DNA of 53,864 bases from assembly GCF_900107125.1 (NCBI RefSeq), contig NZ_FNOU01000021.1, forward strand, positions 1-53,864, written 5' to 3'. The translations under genes were made by a program, and so were the position numbers. Below the pieces are notes generated by a model that searched no databases, had not been told where the DNA came from, and saw only the letters and a program-made list of their open reading frames with translations. This document shows, piece by piece, positions 9,132 through 18,011 of this stretch; the first letter of the stretch is position 1; every line of letters starts with the position of its first letter. This DNA is from Eubacterium barkeri (GTDB taxonomy: Bacteria > Bacillota > Clostridia > Eubacteriales > Eubacteriaceae).

Positions 9132-11138
9132 CTAAATGGTCAGGCTCCACTCAAAGGCAGAATGGGTTGCGTTCATAGCTGAGCCTGGTTTTTCGGCATC
9201 GCCAAGTTTGGCATAGGGAATATCCATCGCATCCAGAGTATTAATAAAATCCGGAACATTGCTCTTTAATCCTGCGGCCAAAATGATATTATCATAAGGT
9301 AATGCTTTCTGGCCCGCTTCATCCTCAACAATGATGACCGCGTCTTGAATTTCAACGACTTTTGTTTGGGTCAGCATTTTGATTTCAAGACGTTTAGCGT
9401 CCGGAACAGCAAATCGTCTGAGGCTTCCCAAATCGCTGCCGACTTTCTTCAGCATTTCAACGATAGTAATATCCTGAAAGTCCAGTACCGGTGCCAGTCC
9501 TAGGGGAGCCACCTCATTAAAGTAAAAATCCACGGCCTGGCTGCCACCCATGCTCTTTTCAGAGAGAAAAATGGCTGTCTCCAAACCGACAGATCCCCCG
9601 CCGATTACTACCGTCTTTCCCTTTTTAAGATGGGTCAATAACTCTGGCCCTGCTTCCAGTACCTCGCTCGGCAGATAAACCTGATCCCGTTCGATACCCG
9701 GGATTGGTGGAATGAAGGGCTTTCCACCGACGGCTACCGCCACATAATCGGGCTTGAAAGCTTCGATGAATTCGGTATCGACCTCCGTGTTGAGCAGGAC
9801 TGTTACCCCCAGCTCTTTCAGCTCATAAGCTTTGTTTTCAATAAAAGCGGTCAAATCCTGCTTCCGCGGTGGGATAGCAGCAATATTCAAAGTCCCCCCC
9901 AAACGGTTTTCCGCTGTGGCCAGAGTAACCAGGTAGCCCCGTTTAGCTGCCTTAACCGCAGCGTAAAGGCCTGCAGGACCACCGCCAACCACCAGCATCT
10001 TCTTATTCGCATTTTCGGGATTCTTCACATGCTTTATGTCGACATATTCCTGCCCAACCTCAGGGTTTAACACACACGTCGCATCCAACGGGATATAAAT
10101 CCGTTCATTACATCCCCGGCTACAGCCCAGGCATTTATTGAAGGGCTTTCCATCCTTTATTTTGTTGGGTAACGCTGGATCCGTTAAGAATGGTCGGCCC
10201 ATCCCCACGAAATCGGCGATTCCGTCCTGGAGCATTTTTTCGGATGTTTCCCCATCGTTAATCCGTGTGGACACCAGTACAGGGGATTGGATATTGCGTC
10301 GAATGGTGTCGGCCATATAGGCGTAGCCTGCCGGCGGGACATGATATGTAATCAGTGGAAGGGGTGCTTCATGCCATCCCCCGGTGACGCTGACCATATC
10401 TAAAAGCCCTTCTGCTTCCAACCGCTGGCAGAGACGGATTGCCGTTTCAATACCATATCCGCCCGGTTCCATCTGTGCAGCCGATAAACGCATCATCACC
10501 GGATAATCCGGACCCACAGCTGCCCGGACCTTGCGGAATACCTCAAGAGGAAAACGAAAGCGGTTTTCTTCTGTACCGCCATATTCATCGGTACGCTGAT
10601 TGGTGACTTCAGAGAGGAACTCACTGATGATATATCCGACAGAAACGCTGAGTTCAACACCATCAATCCCCGCCTTTACCGCACGTACGGCCGCAGCGGC
10701 AAAGGCTTCCTCCACCTCACGGATATCATCAATTGTCATCTCCTTCGGGGTCTCCTTATAGATTCTGGAGGCAACCGGAGAGGGTGCGATGGGGGTCAGA
10801 CCAGAGAGGGTGTCCTGGTTTCCGCATCTGCCACAGTGAAACAGCTGCACGAAGAAGCGACAGTCCGCTTCATGGATTACATCAGCCAGGCGGCGTAACC
10901 CCGCGATACGCGCGTCGGTATCGATGAAATGCATATTATGCAGGGTCCCCCGGGGCGAGATTGCAGTGGACAGGGTAATAGCGGCTACCCCGCCGGCCGC
11001 CCGCTGCCGATAGAACTCGATATCCCGTTCAGAAACCTCATGATCTTCGGTAAAGCATAGATGCATCGGCAGCATGAGCAACCGGTTTTTAAGTTTTAAG
11101 TTGTTGATATTTTTAGACGAAAACAACAAATCGTACAT
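9132..11138 (-). CDS. 2-enoate / 2,4-dienoyl-CoA reductase-like old yellow enzyme
   Basis: A 668-residue three-part flavoenzyme: an N-terminal FMN (alpha/beta)8 barrel (about 1-335), a [4Fe-4S] loop with cysteines in CLGCSRGCNE and a following ATCVLNP, then FAD/NAD(P) domains (VVGGGPAGLYAA near 390, VVIGGGSVGLETA near 510). Length and order match 2-enoate reductase, FadH and BaiCD relatives. Where such enzymes carry an H-x-H-GYL motif before the NxRxDxYGG signature, this protein reads ELSVSVGYIISEFL: the tyrosine is kept but both histidines are lost. A conventional dienoyl-CoA reductase assignment is therefore uncertain. It lies between the class III CoA-transferase and an acyl-CoA dehydrogenase. 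Confidence 0.88.
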   Translation of the reverse strand: MYDLLFSSKNINNLKLKNRLLMLPMHLCFTEDHEVSERDIEFYRQRAAGGVAAITLSTAISPRGTLHNMHFIDTDARIAGLRRLADVIHEADCRFFVQLFHCGRCGNQDTLSGLTPIAPSPVASRIYKETPKEMTIDDIREVEEAFAAAAVRAVKAGIDGVELSVSVGYIISEFLSEVTNQRTDEYGGTEENRFRFPLEVFRKVRAAVGPDYPVMMRLSAAQMEPGGYGIETAIRLCQRLEAEGLLDMVSVTGGWHEAPLPLITYHVPPAGYAYMADTIRRNIQSPVLVSTRINDGETSEKMLQDGIADFVGMGRPFLTDPALPNKIKDGKPFNKCLGCSRGCNERIYIPLDATCVLNPEVGQEYVDIKHVKNPENANKKMLVVGGGPAGLYAAVKAAKRGYLVTLATAENRLGGTLNIAAIPPRKQDLTAFIENKAYELKELGVTVLLNTEVDTEFIEAFKPDYVAVAVGGKPFIPPIPGIERDQVYLPSEVLEAGPELLTHLKKGKTVVIGGGSVGLETAIFLSEKSMGGSQAVDFYFNEVAPLGLAPVLDFQDITIVEMLKKVGSDLGSLRRFAVPDAKRLEIKMLTQTKVVEIQDAVIIVEDEAGQKALPYDNIILAAGLKSNVPDFINTLDAMDIPYAKLGDAEKPGSAMNATHSAFEWSLTI

Positions 11139-11209
11139 ATTATCTACTGTTCCTTTCTGCCCATCCAGCAGAGCCCCTTAAGGGACTTGCTGCTGAATCG
11201 CCATCATCG

Positions 11210-12439
11210 TCAATCCTTAACTGCTCCTGTTTCCACCAGATTGTCGATTTCCACTTCTGAATAACCGTACTGTGCGAGAATCTCGCGGGTATGATAACCG
11301 ACCCGTCTGGACGGATTAGCTTCAGGCTGGCCGACACTCCCGAACTGAACCGGACTGGCCACATGGAGGTGTTCCTCACCATTGGGCGATTTCGCCTTAT
11401 ACAAGAATTCTGCTTCCCAGGCTTGCTGGTCTTCGGCGATATCTTCAAATGTGCAGCAGGGCTCGATGGGGACCTCAGCCGCATCGAAAATAGGTTTCCA
11501 GTATGCAACAGGTTTTTTGCTCAAGGCATCATCCAGCAGATTGATGACTTCCCGCACGCGACCCTCCTTTTGAATGGTCGCCAGGTCGTTGTATTTTGTA
11601 TCACCTACCAAGTCATTCCGTCCGATACATTGCATCAGTCGGTCATAATAGTCATTGTACGTCGGGCAGGACAGCTGAATCCAACGGTCGGATGTTGGGT
11701 AAATATTGATACCCGGAGTATTGACTTCCAATCTTGAGCGGGGGTACTGGGGTGTATCGTGGTATTCAGTTGCCATAATTGGCCAGATATTAAACCACAT
11801 TCCAACATGATACAGGCTAACGGTAATCTTATCGCCTGTGCCGTGGAGGGCCTGACCCACCAGTGCGCCGGCAATCCCACCAGCAAAGACCATCCCGGTT
11901 GTAAAGTCACCAGCTGCCGGAATCAGGTTGATGGGTTCCTGGCCCTTTTGGTACATGGTCCCGATGATGCCGCCCCGGGCCCCATACGAAATCGTGTCGT
12001 AACCTGGAACATCCTTATCCGGTCCCTTATTACCATAACCGGTTAATTGTGCAAAAATCAAATGGGGGTATTTTTCGTGGAGGATTTCATAAGTTAGGCC
12101 CATCTTTTCCAGCACAGGGGTCCGGTAGTTGGTCATAAAGACATTGGCAGTTTTCAACATCTTGTGGAGAATGTCCATCCCTTCCGGCTTCCGTGGGTTC
12201 AGGCCCACAAACTTCTTGTTAAAGCTGGTTGTATCAAAAGACGGGTTTTCGTCATCCTCAATGGGCATGTCATTCAACAACCCCATAATCCGGTTGTGGT
12301 CCCCGTTAAAGCCTTCAAGTTTAATGACCTTCGCGCCCCATTCGGCTAGAATCCGTGTGGCAGAGGGCCCGGCAACGAATTGTGCAAGCTCGATAATCGT
12401 AACCCCTTCCAGGGGCTTTTTATTCGTACTAGATATCAT
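11210..12439 (-). CDS. Class III CoA-transferase (CaiB/BaiF/FldA family)
   Basis: Transfers CoA between an acyl-CoA donor and a carboxylic acid through aspartyl anhydride intermediates. The 409-residue protein starts with the family segment LEGVTIIELAQFVAGPSATRIL and has the proposed catalytic aspartate, Asp148, in GPDKDVPGYDTISYGARGG. ATG at 12439 is preceded by AAAGG. Family members next to 2-hydroxyacyl-CoA dehydratases (FldA, HadA) load CoA onto 2-hydroxy acids, and context suggests the same here. CaiB-type (carnitine) or BaiF-type (bile acid) specificity is an alternative not supported by neighbours. Confidence 0.9.
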   Translation of the reverse strand: MISSTNKKPLEGVTIIELAQFVAGPSATRILAEWGAKVIKLEGFNGDHNRIMGLLNDMPIEDDENPSFDTTSFNKKFVGLNPRKPEGMDILHKMLKTANVFMTNYRTPVLEKMGLTYEILHEKYPHLIFAQLTGYGNKGPDKDVPGYDTISYGARGGIIGTMYQKGQEPINLIPAAGDFTTGMVFAGGIAGALVGQALHGTGDKITVSLYHVGMWFNIWPIMATEYHDTPQYPRSRLEVNTPGINIYPTSDRWIQLSCPTYNDYYDRLMQCIGRNDLVGDTKYNDLATIQKEGRVREVINLLDDALSKKPVAYWKPIFDAAEVPIEPCCTFEDIAEDQQAWEAEFLYKAKSPNGEEHLHVASPVQFGSVGQPEANPSRRVGYHTREILAQYGYSEVEIDNLVETGAVKD

Positions 12440-12454
12440 TTTATGTACCTTTCT

Positions 12455-13705
12455 CTATTCTTCTGAATGTGATTTTGCTGCTATTTCCTGTTCCGCCGCA
12501 CGAATACTGGCTGCTGTTGTCACCTTGCCGGTGGTTTCCAGCTGCCGACGCATCCGTCGAACCCGGAAGGGTGCGATAAAAATCAATGGAATCAAAGCAA
12601 TGGGAATCCAGACATAAGACTGCCATGCAAAAAGTGTCGTCGTAACAAATCCGAATCCCAGGGTAGAATACAGGAAGCTCATTATAACGAATAATGCGCC
12701 GACCAGGGCCATCCGCAGACCCTGTTTCTGCTTGAGGAGATTCGTCTCTTTCAGCTTATCCCAGAACTTGGCATTGGACCAGCGGTCCGCCTGGCCATAC
12801 ACGAAAATCGGTCCCGTTGAAATAAAGGCACAGAACAACAAGATGGGATATGCGTAGTAAATAAAGGGAGAATTTAAATCGTTGACGGCCTCCAGGGTAT
12901 AAATCACTGCATCGAGATTCCCGGGAAAGCGACCAAAAAGTAGGAGGCTGAGGCCGAACATGGTAATCATGACGCAAACGGTGGCGACAATACAAACGAT
13001 TTTAGTATCCTGCTTGCTCTTCAGGACCCCTTTAGTAACCGCTGGAAGACCGCTCAGGTTAACGGTCTGCGTTGATATGAATAACACAGCATACCAAAAG
13101 GCCATGGGAATACTGGAGTACATCCCCTCTCCCGTCACACGATTGTTAAAATTCAGAACAATATTGTCCCAATTGCTCGGAATCCCTAAAACCAAAGTCA
13201 CAATTAAAACCACCACCATGGTCAGGGTAAGCCCGCTGGAAATCGTACTGATAATCTTTGTCCCATAAGCCGCCATCAACACAAACACCACCATAATGGC
13301 TACCAAGGCAATGGTATAGTTCATCCCCAGGTAATCCGTTAAAACCTGGGCACTCCCCGCCATACACGATCCAGTGAAAATCGGAAAAATCAAAAGACAC
13401 AGGACATCGAACAGCGGCACACAAAACTTATCCAAGGGATAAACCAATTCCCTGATCCACCCCTGATAATGGTGCTGTCCGCTGACTCGGGATAGCTCAA
13501 TCCCCCAATAGAAAAACCACACCTGTACGGCAATGGCCAATACAGTGGTAAAAAGTCCAATCCAACCAAAACGAACGAAATAAGTCATCTGATTGGCCCC
13601 GGAAGCTGTTCCGCTTCCCATTTGGGCACCATACCACACACAACCAATCGATATCGGTCCGAGCAGCCCCTTTATTAAAGCGCTTTTTTTACCTTTATTC
13701 TCCAT
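12455..13705 (-). CDS. YkvI-like polytopic membrane transporter
   Basis: A 416-residue integral membrane protein with roughly ten hydrophobic segments and a charged C-terminal tail after about residue 380. Near the N-terminus GAQMGSGTASGANQMTYFVRFG resembles the first-helix signature of YkvI proteins in the LeuT-fold/APC superfamily. It lacks the tryptophan-rich signature and the length (over 500 residues) of BCCT betaine/carnitine carriers. It lies between the dehydratase and CoA-transferase genes, so it probably imports the pathway substrate. The direction and coupling ion cannot be told from sequence. Confidence 0.75.
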   Translation of the reverse strand: MENKGKKSALIKGLLGPISIGCVWYGAQMGSGTASGANQMTYFVRFGWIGLFTTVLAIAVQVWFFYWGIELSRVSGQHHYQGWIRELVYPLDKFCVPLFDVLCLLIFPIFTGSCMAGSAQVLTDYLGMNYTIALVAIMVVFVLMAAYGTKIISTISSGLTLTMVVVLIVTLVLGIPSNWDNIVLNFNNRVTGEGMYSSIPMAFWYAVLFISTQTVNLSGLPAVTKGVLKSKQDTKIVCIVATVCVMITMFGLSLLLFGRFPGNLDAVIYTLEAVNDLNSPFIYYAYPILLFCAFISTGPIFVYGQADRWSNAKFWDKLKETNLLKQKQGLRMALVGALFVIMSFLYSTLGFGFVTTTLFAWQSYVWIPIALIPLIFIAPFRVRRMRRQLETTGKVTTAASIRAAEQEIAAKSHSEE

Positions 13706-13727
13706 TTACTTCGTTACCTTTCGTGGT

Positions 13728-14855
13728 TTATTTGCCCAGCATTTCGCAAAATGCCTGGATTCTGGTCCCAGCCTGTTCATCGTTACCGGTGGTCGCCTCA
13801 ACTTCCAAGAACAACTCAGGCAGCTCCGCTTTTTTAAATACCTTCCTGAGAATCGGATAATCATACTCTTCCATTTCACAGAATTTAAGTAGGCAAACCA
13901 ACACACCGTCTGCACTACGCTGCTTTGCCATTTCGGCCAGCATAGTACCACGTTTCTTACTGGGGTCATAGAGAAGGCTACAGCCTTCCATCCGGGACCA
14001 GCGGTCAGCCAACTGGTAATAAAGGTCGATTCCGTTATTCACGTCGACCTCGTACCGTTTCGACTCTGCCACAACATCGTCACCGACTATCCCAATCTTA
14101 TTCTTTTCCAGTAGATTCATCAATTCGGTACTGTCAATCATGATTCCGGTCGATACGACCCGGACACCGTCAAAAAGATAGACTGGACGTTTTTTCAAGG
14201 CTTCAATTAGCGCCCTTACCCATTCCAGATGCTCCGCCTTATCCATGAAATGTGCACTTTTGAAGACATTCCGACGGACCAGGGGGGTAATGACATCCAG
14301 GTGATCTCCAGCAACCAGCGAGAATTCACGCATCGCCTGCCGGTGAGCATTGAAAAGATGAATGGTATGCTGGAGGTCCAAATCGGTAATCTTGTGCTCG
14401 GTTATTTTTTCCACCTTCTCCGCACAAAGACGCAAATCCTTGACCATATAGTACTTAGCCGGCTCAATCTTCCGATTCTGGGGATAGACACACTCAATAA
14501 TGGGGATATCGATGGCTGATTTCCAGTTTTCCATCAAATCGTTGAGGCTGTCACAACAGCAATTGCACACCACGGCGGCCAGCTCACGGTACGATCCCTG
14601 TAAAGCCAACTGAGTGACTGTCGTAACCACTGAGCAATAGAATGCCGGATAGAATTTATACGCATCGTTGGGTTCGATATCCGCTCCCCACATGGTCACC
14701 GGTAGCGCCCCCGCAGCATAAATAATTTCTTCAGGCGGGAATGGCGCAATACCACCGATGGCCACTTTCCCGGTCCGTTCCTTCCAATCGACCAAATAGG
14801 CGTTTGGGTTATTCGCAACCGCTGCAAATTTTTCAAGCAATTTATCTAAAGACAT
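13728..14855 (-). CDS. 2-hydroxyacyl-CoA dehydratase, beta-type subunit (HgdB/FldC-like)
   Basis: Subunit of an oxygen-sensitive [4Fe-4S] dehydratase that removes water from (R)-2-hydroxyacyl-CoA after a one-electron reduction by the activator. The 375-residue protein has candidate cluster ligands Cys74 (FYCSVVTT), Cys97/99/100/101 (CNCCCDSLND) and a cysteine in LLKFCEMEEYD near residue 326. SD GGAGGGG precedes the start at 14855. It overlaps or abuts the partner subunit (stop at 14857). The benzoyl-CoA reductase BcrB/C subunits belong to the same superfamily, so ring reduction is a less likely alternative. Confidence 0.9.
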   Translation of the reverse strand: MSLDKLLEKFAAVANNPNAYLVDWKERTGKVAIGGIAPFPPEEIIYAAGALPVTMWGADIEPNDAYKFYPAFYCSVVTTVTQLALQGSYRELAAVVCNCCCDSLNDLMENWKSAIDIPIIECVYPQNRKIEPAKYYMVKDLRLCAEKVEKITEHKITDLDLQHTIHLFNAHRQAMREFSLVAGDHLDVITPLVRRNVFKSAHFMDKAEHLEWVRALIEALKKRPVYLFDGVRVVSTGIMIDSTELMNLLEKNKIGIVGDDVVAESKRYEVDVNNGIDLYYQLADRWSRMEGCSLLYDPSKKRGTMLAEMAKQRSADGVLVCLLKFCEMEEYDYPILRKVFKKAELPELFLEVEATTGNDEQAGTRIQAFCEMLGK

Positions 14856-14856
14856 C

Positions 14857-16077
14857 TTACTTCCCCTCCTTCTTATTTTCTTCCATGATTTCTACCAGGC
14901 CCTGCAATCGCGTTTCATACTGTGCTTTAGAGAATGAACGCGGATCCGATTGGTCTCCATCAAATAACGCAGAAGGAATCCCATGTTTTTTCTCAAGTCG
15001 ACGGTTGCATTCCCGCATTTTTCCAATCATTGGTTTGCAGCTCCGGGTCACATTACTCAGAATTCCATCTATCTTATACGTATCGATGATGTAATCCCGG
15101 CGGCCTTCCCACATATCCATCCCCGAATTACACACCAGAGAGGTATAGCAATTAACCATTTCCCGGACATCCTTATATGTTTGGAAGAACAAGTCGGTGT
15201 AAGAGCTCCCCGTAAAATTACACCCCATATTGGCCATGCATTCGTTACAGTAACGAAGATGAGGCCAGCAGGCAATTCCGTCAGAAAGGATTCTATATTT
15301 TTGTTCGCCCCTGAAGGTCGTTTCATTGTTGGCAATGCGGTCCTTCAACTCCTGGACCCACAATTCAAACACTTCCGTCGTTTTCGGGCTTCCTTTCATT
15401 GTCACCATCAATGACAGATAGTTTAATAAATCATGACCATTAGCGGGTGAGGGGTCGTGCCCAATTAAATCCTGGGCTTCATGATATAATTCACCATTGC
15501 GATCTGCAATAGCCATCGTTTCCCGGAATTTATCATAATCAAATTTTCGGCCGGTGATTTCTTCAAGCTGATGGACAGCCGTTTCCAGCTGGCGAACCAT
15601 ATATTCCTGCTTATACTCCGGTACAGGCACCTGGTTATTGAAGGGCATGTCAATTAAGATATAGGGAATATCGAACTCCCATGCGAGATTTTCATACCAA
15701 TGGACGGACATATTACAGATATTGCTCCCCACGATAACATAGTCGGGCATGGGAACATCCAAATCGCGTCCGAAGGGCTTCCCAGAGAGGCAGTACCCCA
15801 TATTGATACGGGAATATGAGCATAAATCCATGGAATATCCGTGGTTTTCTGCATATTCCAGATATTCATTAGCGGCAGCGTGATCTTTCGCGGCAATGGC
15901 CGCGGAGTGATTTTCCGGATACACGACCTTTAAATCCATGGATTCAAACAATTCTTTTACGAATTGTGCCGTACAGTAACCAATGGGCTCCCCACGATCC
16001 TTGGCCTCCCGAATATCAGAATAGTGGGTTGACAGCGCTTCTCTGCATAATTGCTTACTGTTTTTTTTCTCATTCAT
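14857..16077 (-). CDS. 2-hydroxyacyl-CoA dehydratase, alpha-type subunit (HgdA/FldB-like)
   Basis: Partner subunit of the dehydratase. The 406 residues contain ENHSAAIAAK and the family signature NHGYSMDLCSYSRINMGYC (about residues 79-96), with candidate ligands Cys86, Cys121 (SNICNMSV) and a cysteine in RSCKPM near residue 346. This DLCSYSR signature is characteristic of HgdA/HadB/FldB subunits rather than of benzoyl-CoA reductases. The start at 16077 has GGAGG upstream. A 44-base gap separates it from the activator gene, and that gap contains a third copy of the TetR operator-like sequence. Confidence 0.9.
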   Translation of the reverse strand: MNEKKNSKQLCREALSTHYSDIREAKDRGEPIGYCTAQFVKELFESMDLKVVYPENHSAAIAAKDHAAANEYLEYAENHGYSMDLCSYSRINMGYCLSGKPFGRDLDVPMPDYVIVGSNICNMSVHWYENLAWEFDIPYILIDMPFNNQVPVPEYKQEYMVRQLETAVHQLEEITGRKFDYDKFRETMAIADRNGELYHEAQDLIGHDPSPANGHDLLNYLSLMVTMKGSPKTTEVFELWVQELKDRIANNETTFRGEQKYRILSDGIACWPHLRYCNECMANMGCNFTGSSYTDLFFQTYKDVREMVNCYTSLVCNSGMDMWEGRRDYIIDTYKIDGILSNVTRSCKPMIGKMRECNRRLEKKHGIPSALFDGDQSDPRSFSKAQYETRLQGLVEIMEENKKEGK

Positions 16078-16099
16078 AATATATTCCTCCTTTATTTCA

Positions 16100-16113
16100 T
16101 AGAGCGTTTACGA
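16100..16113 (-). promoter_or_regulatory. Third, weaker operator-like site inside the operon
   Basis: TAGAGCGTTTACGA matches the operator at 18050-18063 at 12 of 14 positions. It lies between the activator gene and the first dehydratase subunit. It may be a weak internal regulatory site or chance. Confidence 0.4.
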
Positions 16114-16121
16114 GGATTATT

Positions 16122-16916
16122 CTACTTTTCCAACCCCCTCCCTTCCTGCATTGCTTCAAAAGCCAGAATTGCGGCACCCAAAGCCCCCATCATTTGGGGA
16201 TTCTCCGGGACCGTTACCGGCAGTTTAAGTTCTCTTTCGATTGCTCGAATGACCCCCCTGTTTTGGGCGACGCCCCCGGTCATGACAACTGAGGCTTCGA
16301 CACCGGCGCGATGGGCCAATCCACACACGCGTTTTGCCACCGATTTATGGATGGCTGCTGCAACATTAGCCAACTTAGCACCATTGCTCATCAGGGAGAT
16401 GACCTCGGATTCTGCAAACACTGTACAAGTTGTACTGATATTTAAATCTTCATCTGCCTGGGCTGATAAATCACCCATCTGGTCGACCCTCGTTTCCAAT
16501 ACGCCCGCCATAACATCTAGGAAGCGACCAGTACCAGCGGCGCACTTCTCATTCATAGCAAAGCTTTCCATCTTGCCAAGCTTGTTAACCTTAATCGTTT
16601 TGACATCCTGACCCCCGATATCAATAATGGTCCGGACATCCTTCAGCTTAAAATAAGCCCCTCTGGTGTGGCAGCTCAGTTCACTGATCTGCTTATCCCC
16701 AAATTCAAATTTCTTTCTGCCATATCCCGTTGCAATGGTATAGGCAATCTCTTCCGGCTTCAGATTGCTCTTCTCAAATAGTGCATCCATGACGCGTTTT
16801 GAACCGCTTGTTCCTGTTCCCACATCCACTTTTGCTAAACTGACAATATCTGTTCCATTTTTTAGGATAATACCCTTTGTCGCTGTTGAACCTATATCGA
16901 TTCCTAAAGTATACAT
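16122..16916 (-). CDS. 2-hydroxyacyl-CoA dehydratase activator (HgdC/FldI-like ATPase)
   Basis: ASKHA-fold ATPase that, as a homodimer bridged by one [4Fe-4S] cluster, injects an electron into the dehydratase at the cost of ATP. The 264 residues show GIDIGSTATKG (phosphate 1), IDIGGQDVK (phosphate 2) and the two cluster cysteines Cys125 (NEKCAAGTGRF) and Cys164 (STTCTVFAESEV). GGVAQNRG and the MGALGAAILA end are also typical. It is the first gene of the minus-strand operon, with a promoter-like sequence and operator upstream. Its product should be needed only in catalytic amounts, which fits a possible separate control point after it. Confidence 0.94.
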   Translation of the reverse strand: MYTLGIDIGSTATKGIILKNGTDIVSLAKVDVGTGTSGSKRVMDALFEKSNLKPEEIAYTIATGYGRKKFEFGDKQISELSCHTRGAYFKLKDVRTIIDIGGQDVKTIKVNKLGKMESFAMNEKCAAGTGRFLDVMAGVLETRVDQMGDLSAQADEDLNISTTCTVFAESEVISLMSNGAKLANVAAAIHKSVAKRVCGLAHRAGVEASVVMTGGVAQNRGVIRAIERELKLPVTVPENPQMMGALGAAILAFEAMQEGRGLEK

Positions 16917-16954
16917 GAGACCTGCCTCCCAATCTTTCCGACTGACCGCTATAA

Positions 16955-16976
16955 ATATAGAGCGTGTTCTAGATAT
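16955..16976 (-). promoter_or_regulatory. Operator-like inverted repeat of the catabolic operon
   Basis: The core TAGAGCGTGTTCTA (16958-16971) is an imperfect palindrome, with 10 of 14 positions symmetric and outer arms TAGA/TCTA. The same core with one change lies at 18050-18063. It is just downstream of the putative promoter and upstream of the activator gene. Probable binding site of the TetR protein encoded at 17284. Confidence 0.7.
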
Positions 16977-16981
16977 CGATT

Positions 16982-17010
16982 AGCTTAGCACCTTTTGTTT
17001 TCGTTGTCAA
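16982..17010 (-). promoter_or_regulatory. Putative promoter of the 15-gene operon
   Basis: Minus-strand TTGACA (17010-17005), 17-base spacer, then TAAGCT (16987-16982) as a weak -10. The operator-like repeat follows directly, the same geometry as at 18012-18063. Confidence 0.5.
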
Positions 17011-17174
17011 GACTGCATTGATACTTTTTTTGTCAAAGTACACCCTTAATGTAAACCTATTACTTCCTGAGTGTAATCGAAACGCCCATTTCCTGCGGAG
17101 GTTGGTCGATTCCTTTCCCACGAATTAAATTCCCGAGGAAAAGCAAAACTTAAGTAGAACCACCATAGAACCAT

Positions 17175-17202
17175 TTGATTTTATAGCTTTTTATGCTATA
17201 TT
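17175..17202 (+). promoter_or_regulatory. Putative promoter of the TetR gene
   Basis: TTGATT (17175-17180), 16-base spacer, TATATT (17197-17202). Downstream, arms CCTATT and AATAGG near 17230-17250 form a short inverted repeat unlike the shared operator. Confidence 0.5.
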
Positions 17203-17283
17203 ATTAATATCAAGCTCATACAAATCTAACCTATTCCCTAGAAATAGGCGAATCATGTATAGAAAGGCCAGAATAAATAAAGG

Positions 17284-17913
17284 ATGAAAGTAAAATTTAA
17301 ACAGTTACCTATGACACGCAAGCAAAAAAGCCTGCAAACCCGTAACAAGATTATTGATGTCACGATGCATTTACTGCAAAAGGATGGCTATGATCAGGTG
17401 ACCGTTCGCAATATTTGCAGTTTGGCAGAAATATCCAATGGAACCTTCTACCATTTTTTCAATTCCAAAGACGACCTTATGGGTGAATACCTGAAACAAA
17501 CCCAAAAGGATTTTAAAGCCGATATTGGAGAACTTGGCTTATTGGAGTACATTCTCACCGGATATCTCAATTTGGCAGACAACTATATGGAAATCGGCAC
17601 TGAATTTACGAGCGGCTATTATACGGCTAAAAACAAAGCCTTTAATATCCATACACGGAGTCCCGGCAACTACATGCGTGATTTATATTATCAGAAATTG
17701 ATTGAAGCCCAGCAGGAGGGCTACATTAATCCCCGCCTCACCATCGACACCATTGTCCACGATATCCAAATCATCGTCATCGGTAATATATTTGAATGGT
17801 GCGTCGTCGATGGGATTTCAAATTTAAAGGTGGATCTGGAGCGGACCCTCCGTGGGTACTTAGAAACTATTTTTACGGATTCCTATTTCAAGATTTTTCC
17901 CAAAAAAGACTAA
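17284..17913 (+). CDS. TetR-family transcriptional regulator
   Basis: A 209-residue regulator. The N-terminal HTH is clear: TRNKIIDVTMHLLQKDGYDQVTVRNICSLAEISNGTFYHFFNSKDDLMGEYL (about residues 20-71, split here only as description of the TetR helix-turn-helix). The C-terminal ligand domain is not recognisable. It is divergent from the 15-gene operon and upstream of the SDR/ADH operon. A shared inverted repeat lies at both of those promoters, so this protein probably represses or gates both in response to a pathway CoA ester or acid. The start is uncertain: ATG 17284 has only AAAGG directly adjacent, and ATG 17311 has no site. Confidence 0.88.
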   Translation: MKVKFKQLPMTRKQKSLQTRNKIIDVTMHLLQKDGYDQVTVRNICSLAEISNGTFYHFFNSKDDLMGEYLKQTQKDFKADIGELGLLEYILTGYLNLADNYMEIGTEFTSGYYTAKNKAFNIHTRSPGNYMRDLYYQKLIEAQQEGYINPRLTIDTIVHDIQIIVIGNIFEWCVVDGISNLKVDLERTLRGYLETIFTDSYFKIFPKKD

Positions 17914-17962
17914 GCCCGCTTCATTTCATTATCATCCGGGTTGTTGCCGCCCATTATAACCA

Positions 17963-18004
17963 AAACTCCAATGTGACTTTTCCCTCACATTGGAGTTTTT
18001 TTAT
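17963..18004 (+). terminator. Intrinsic terminator after the TetR gene
   Basis: CTCCAATGTGA pairs with TCACATTGGAG around an 8-base loop, followed by a run of T. Confidence 0.9.
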
Positions 18005-18011
18005 TTTTCCC

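Noticed and set aside
12455..13705. BCCT betaine/carnitine transporter, suggesting a carnitine or gamma-butyrobetaine pathway
   Set aside because: The protein is 416 residues and lacks the tryptophan-rich BCCT signature; its first helix looks YkvI-like. The CaiB-, CaiE- and CaiA-like genes alone do not make a carnitine pathway, and the 2-hydroxyacyl-CoA dehydratase has no place in it.
13728..16916. Benzoyl-CoA reductase (BcrABCD)
   Set aside because: Only one activator gene and two dehydratase subunits are present, and the DLCSYSR signature is of the HgdA/FldB kind.
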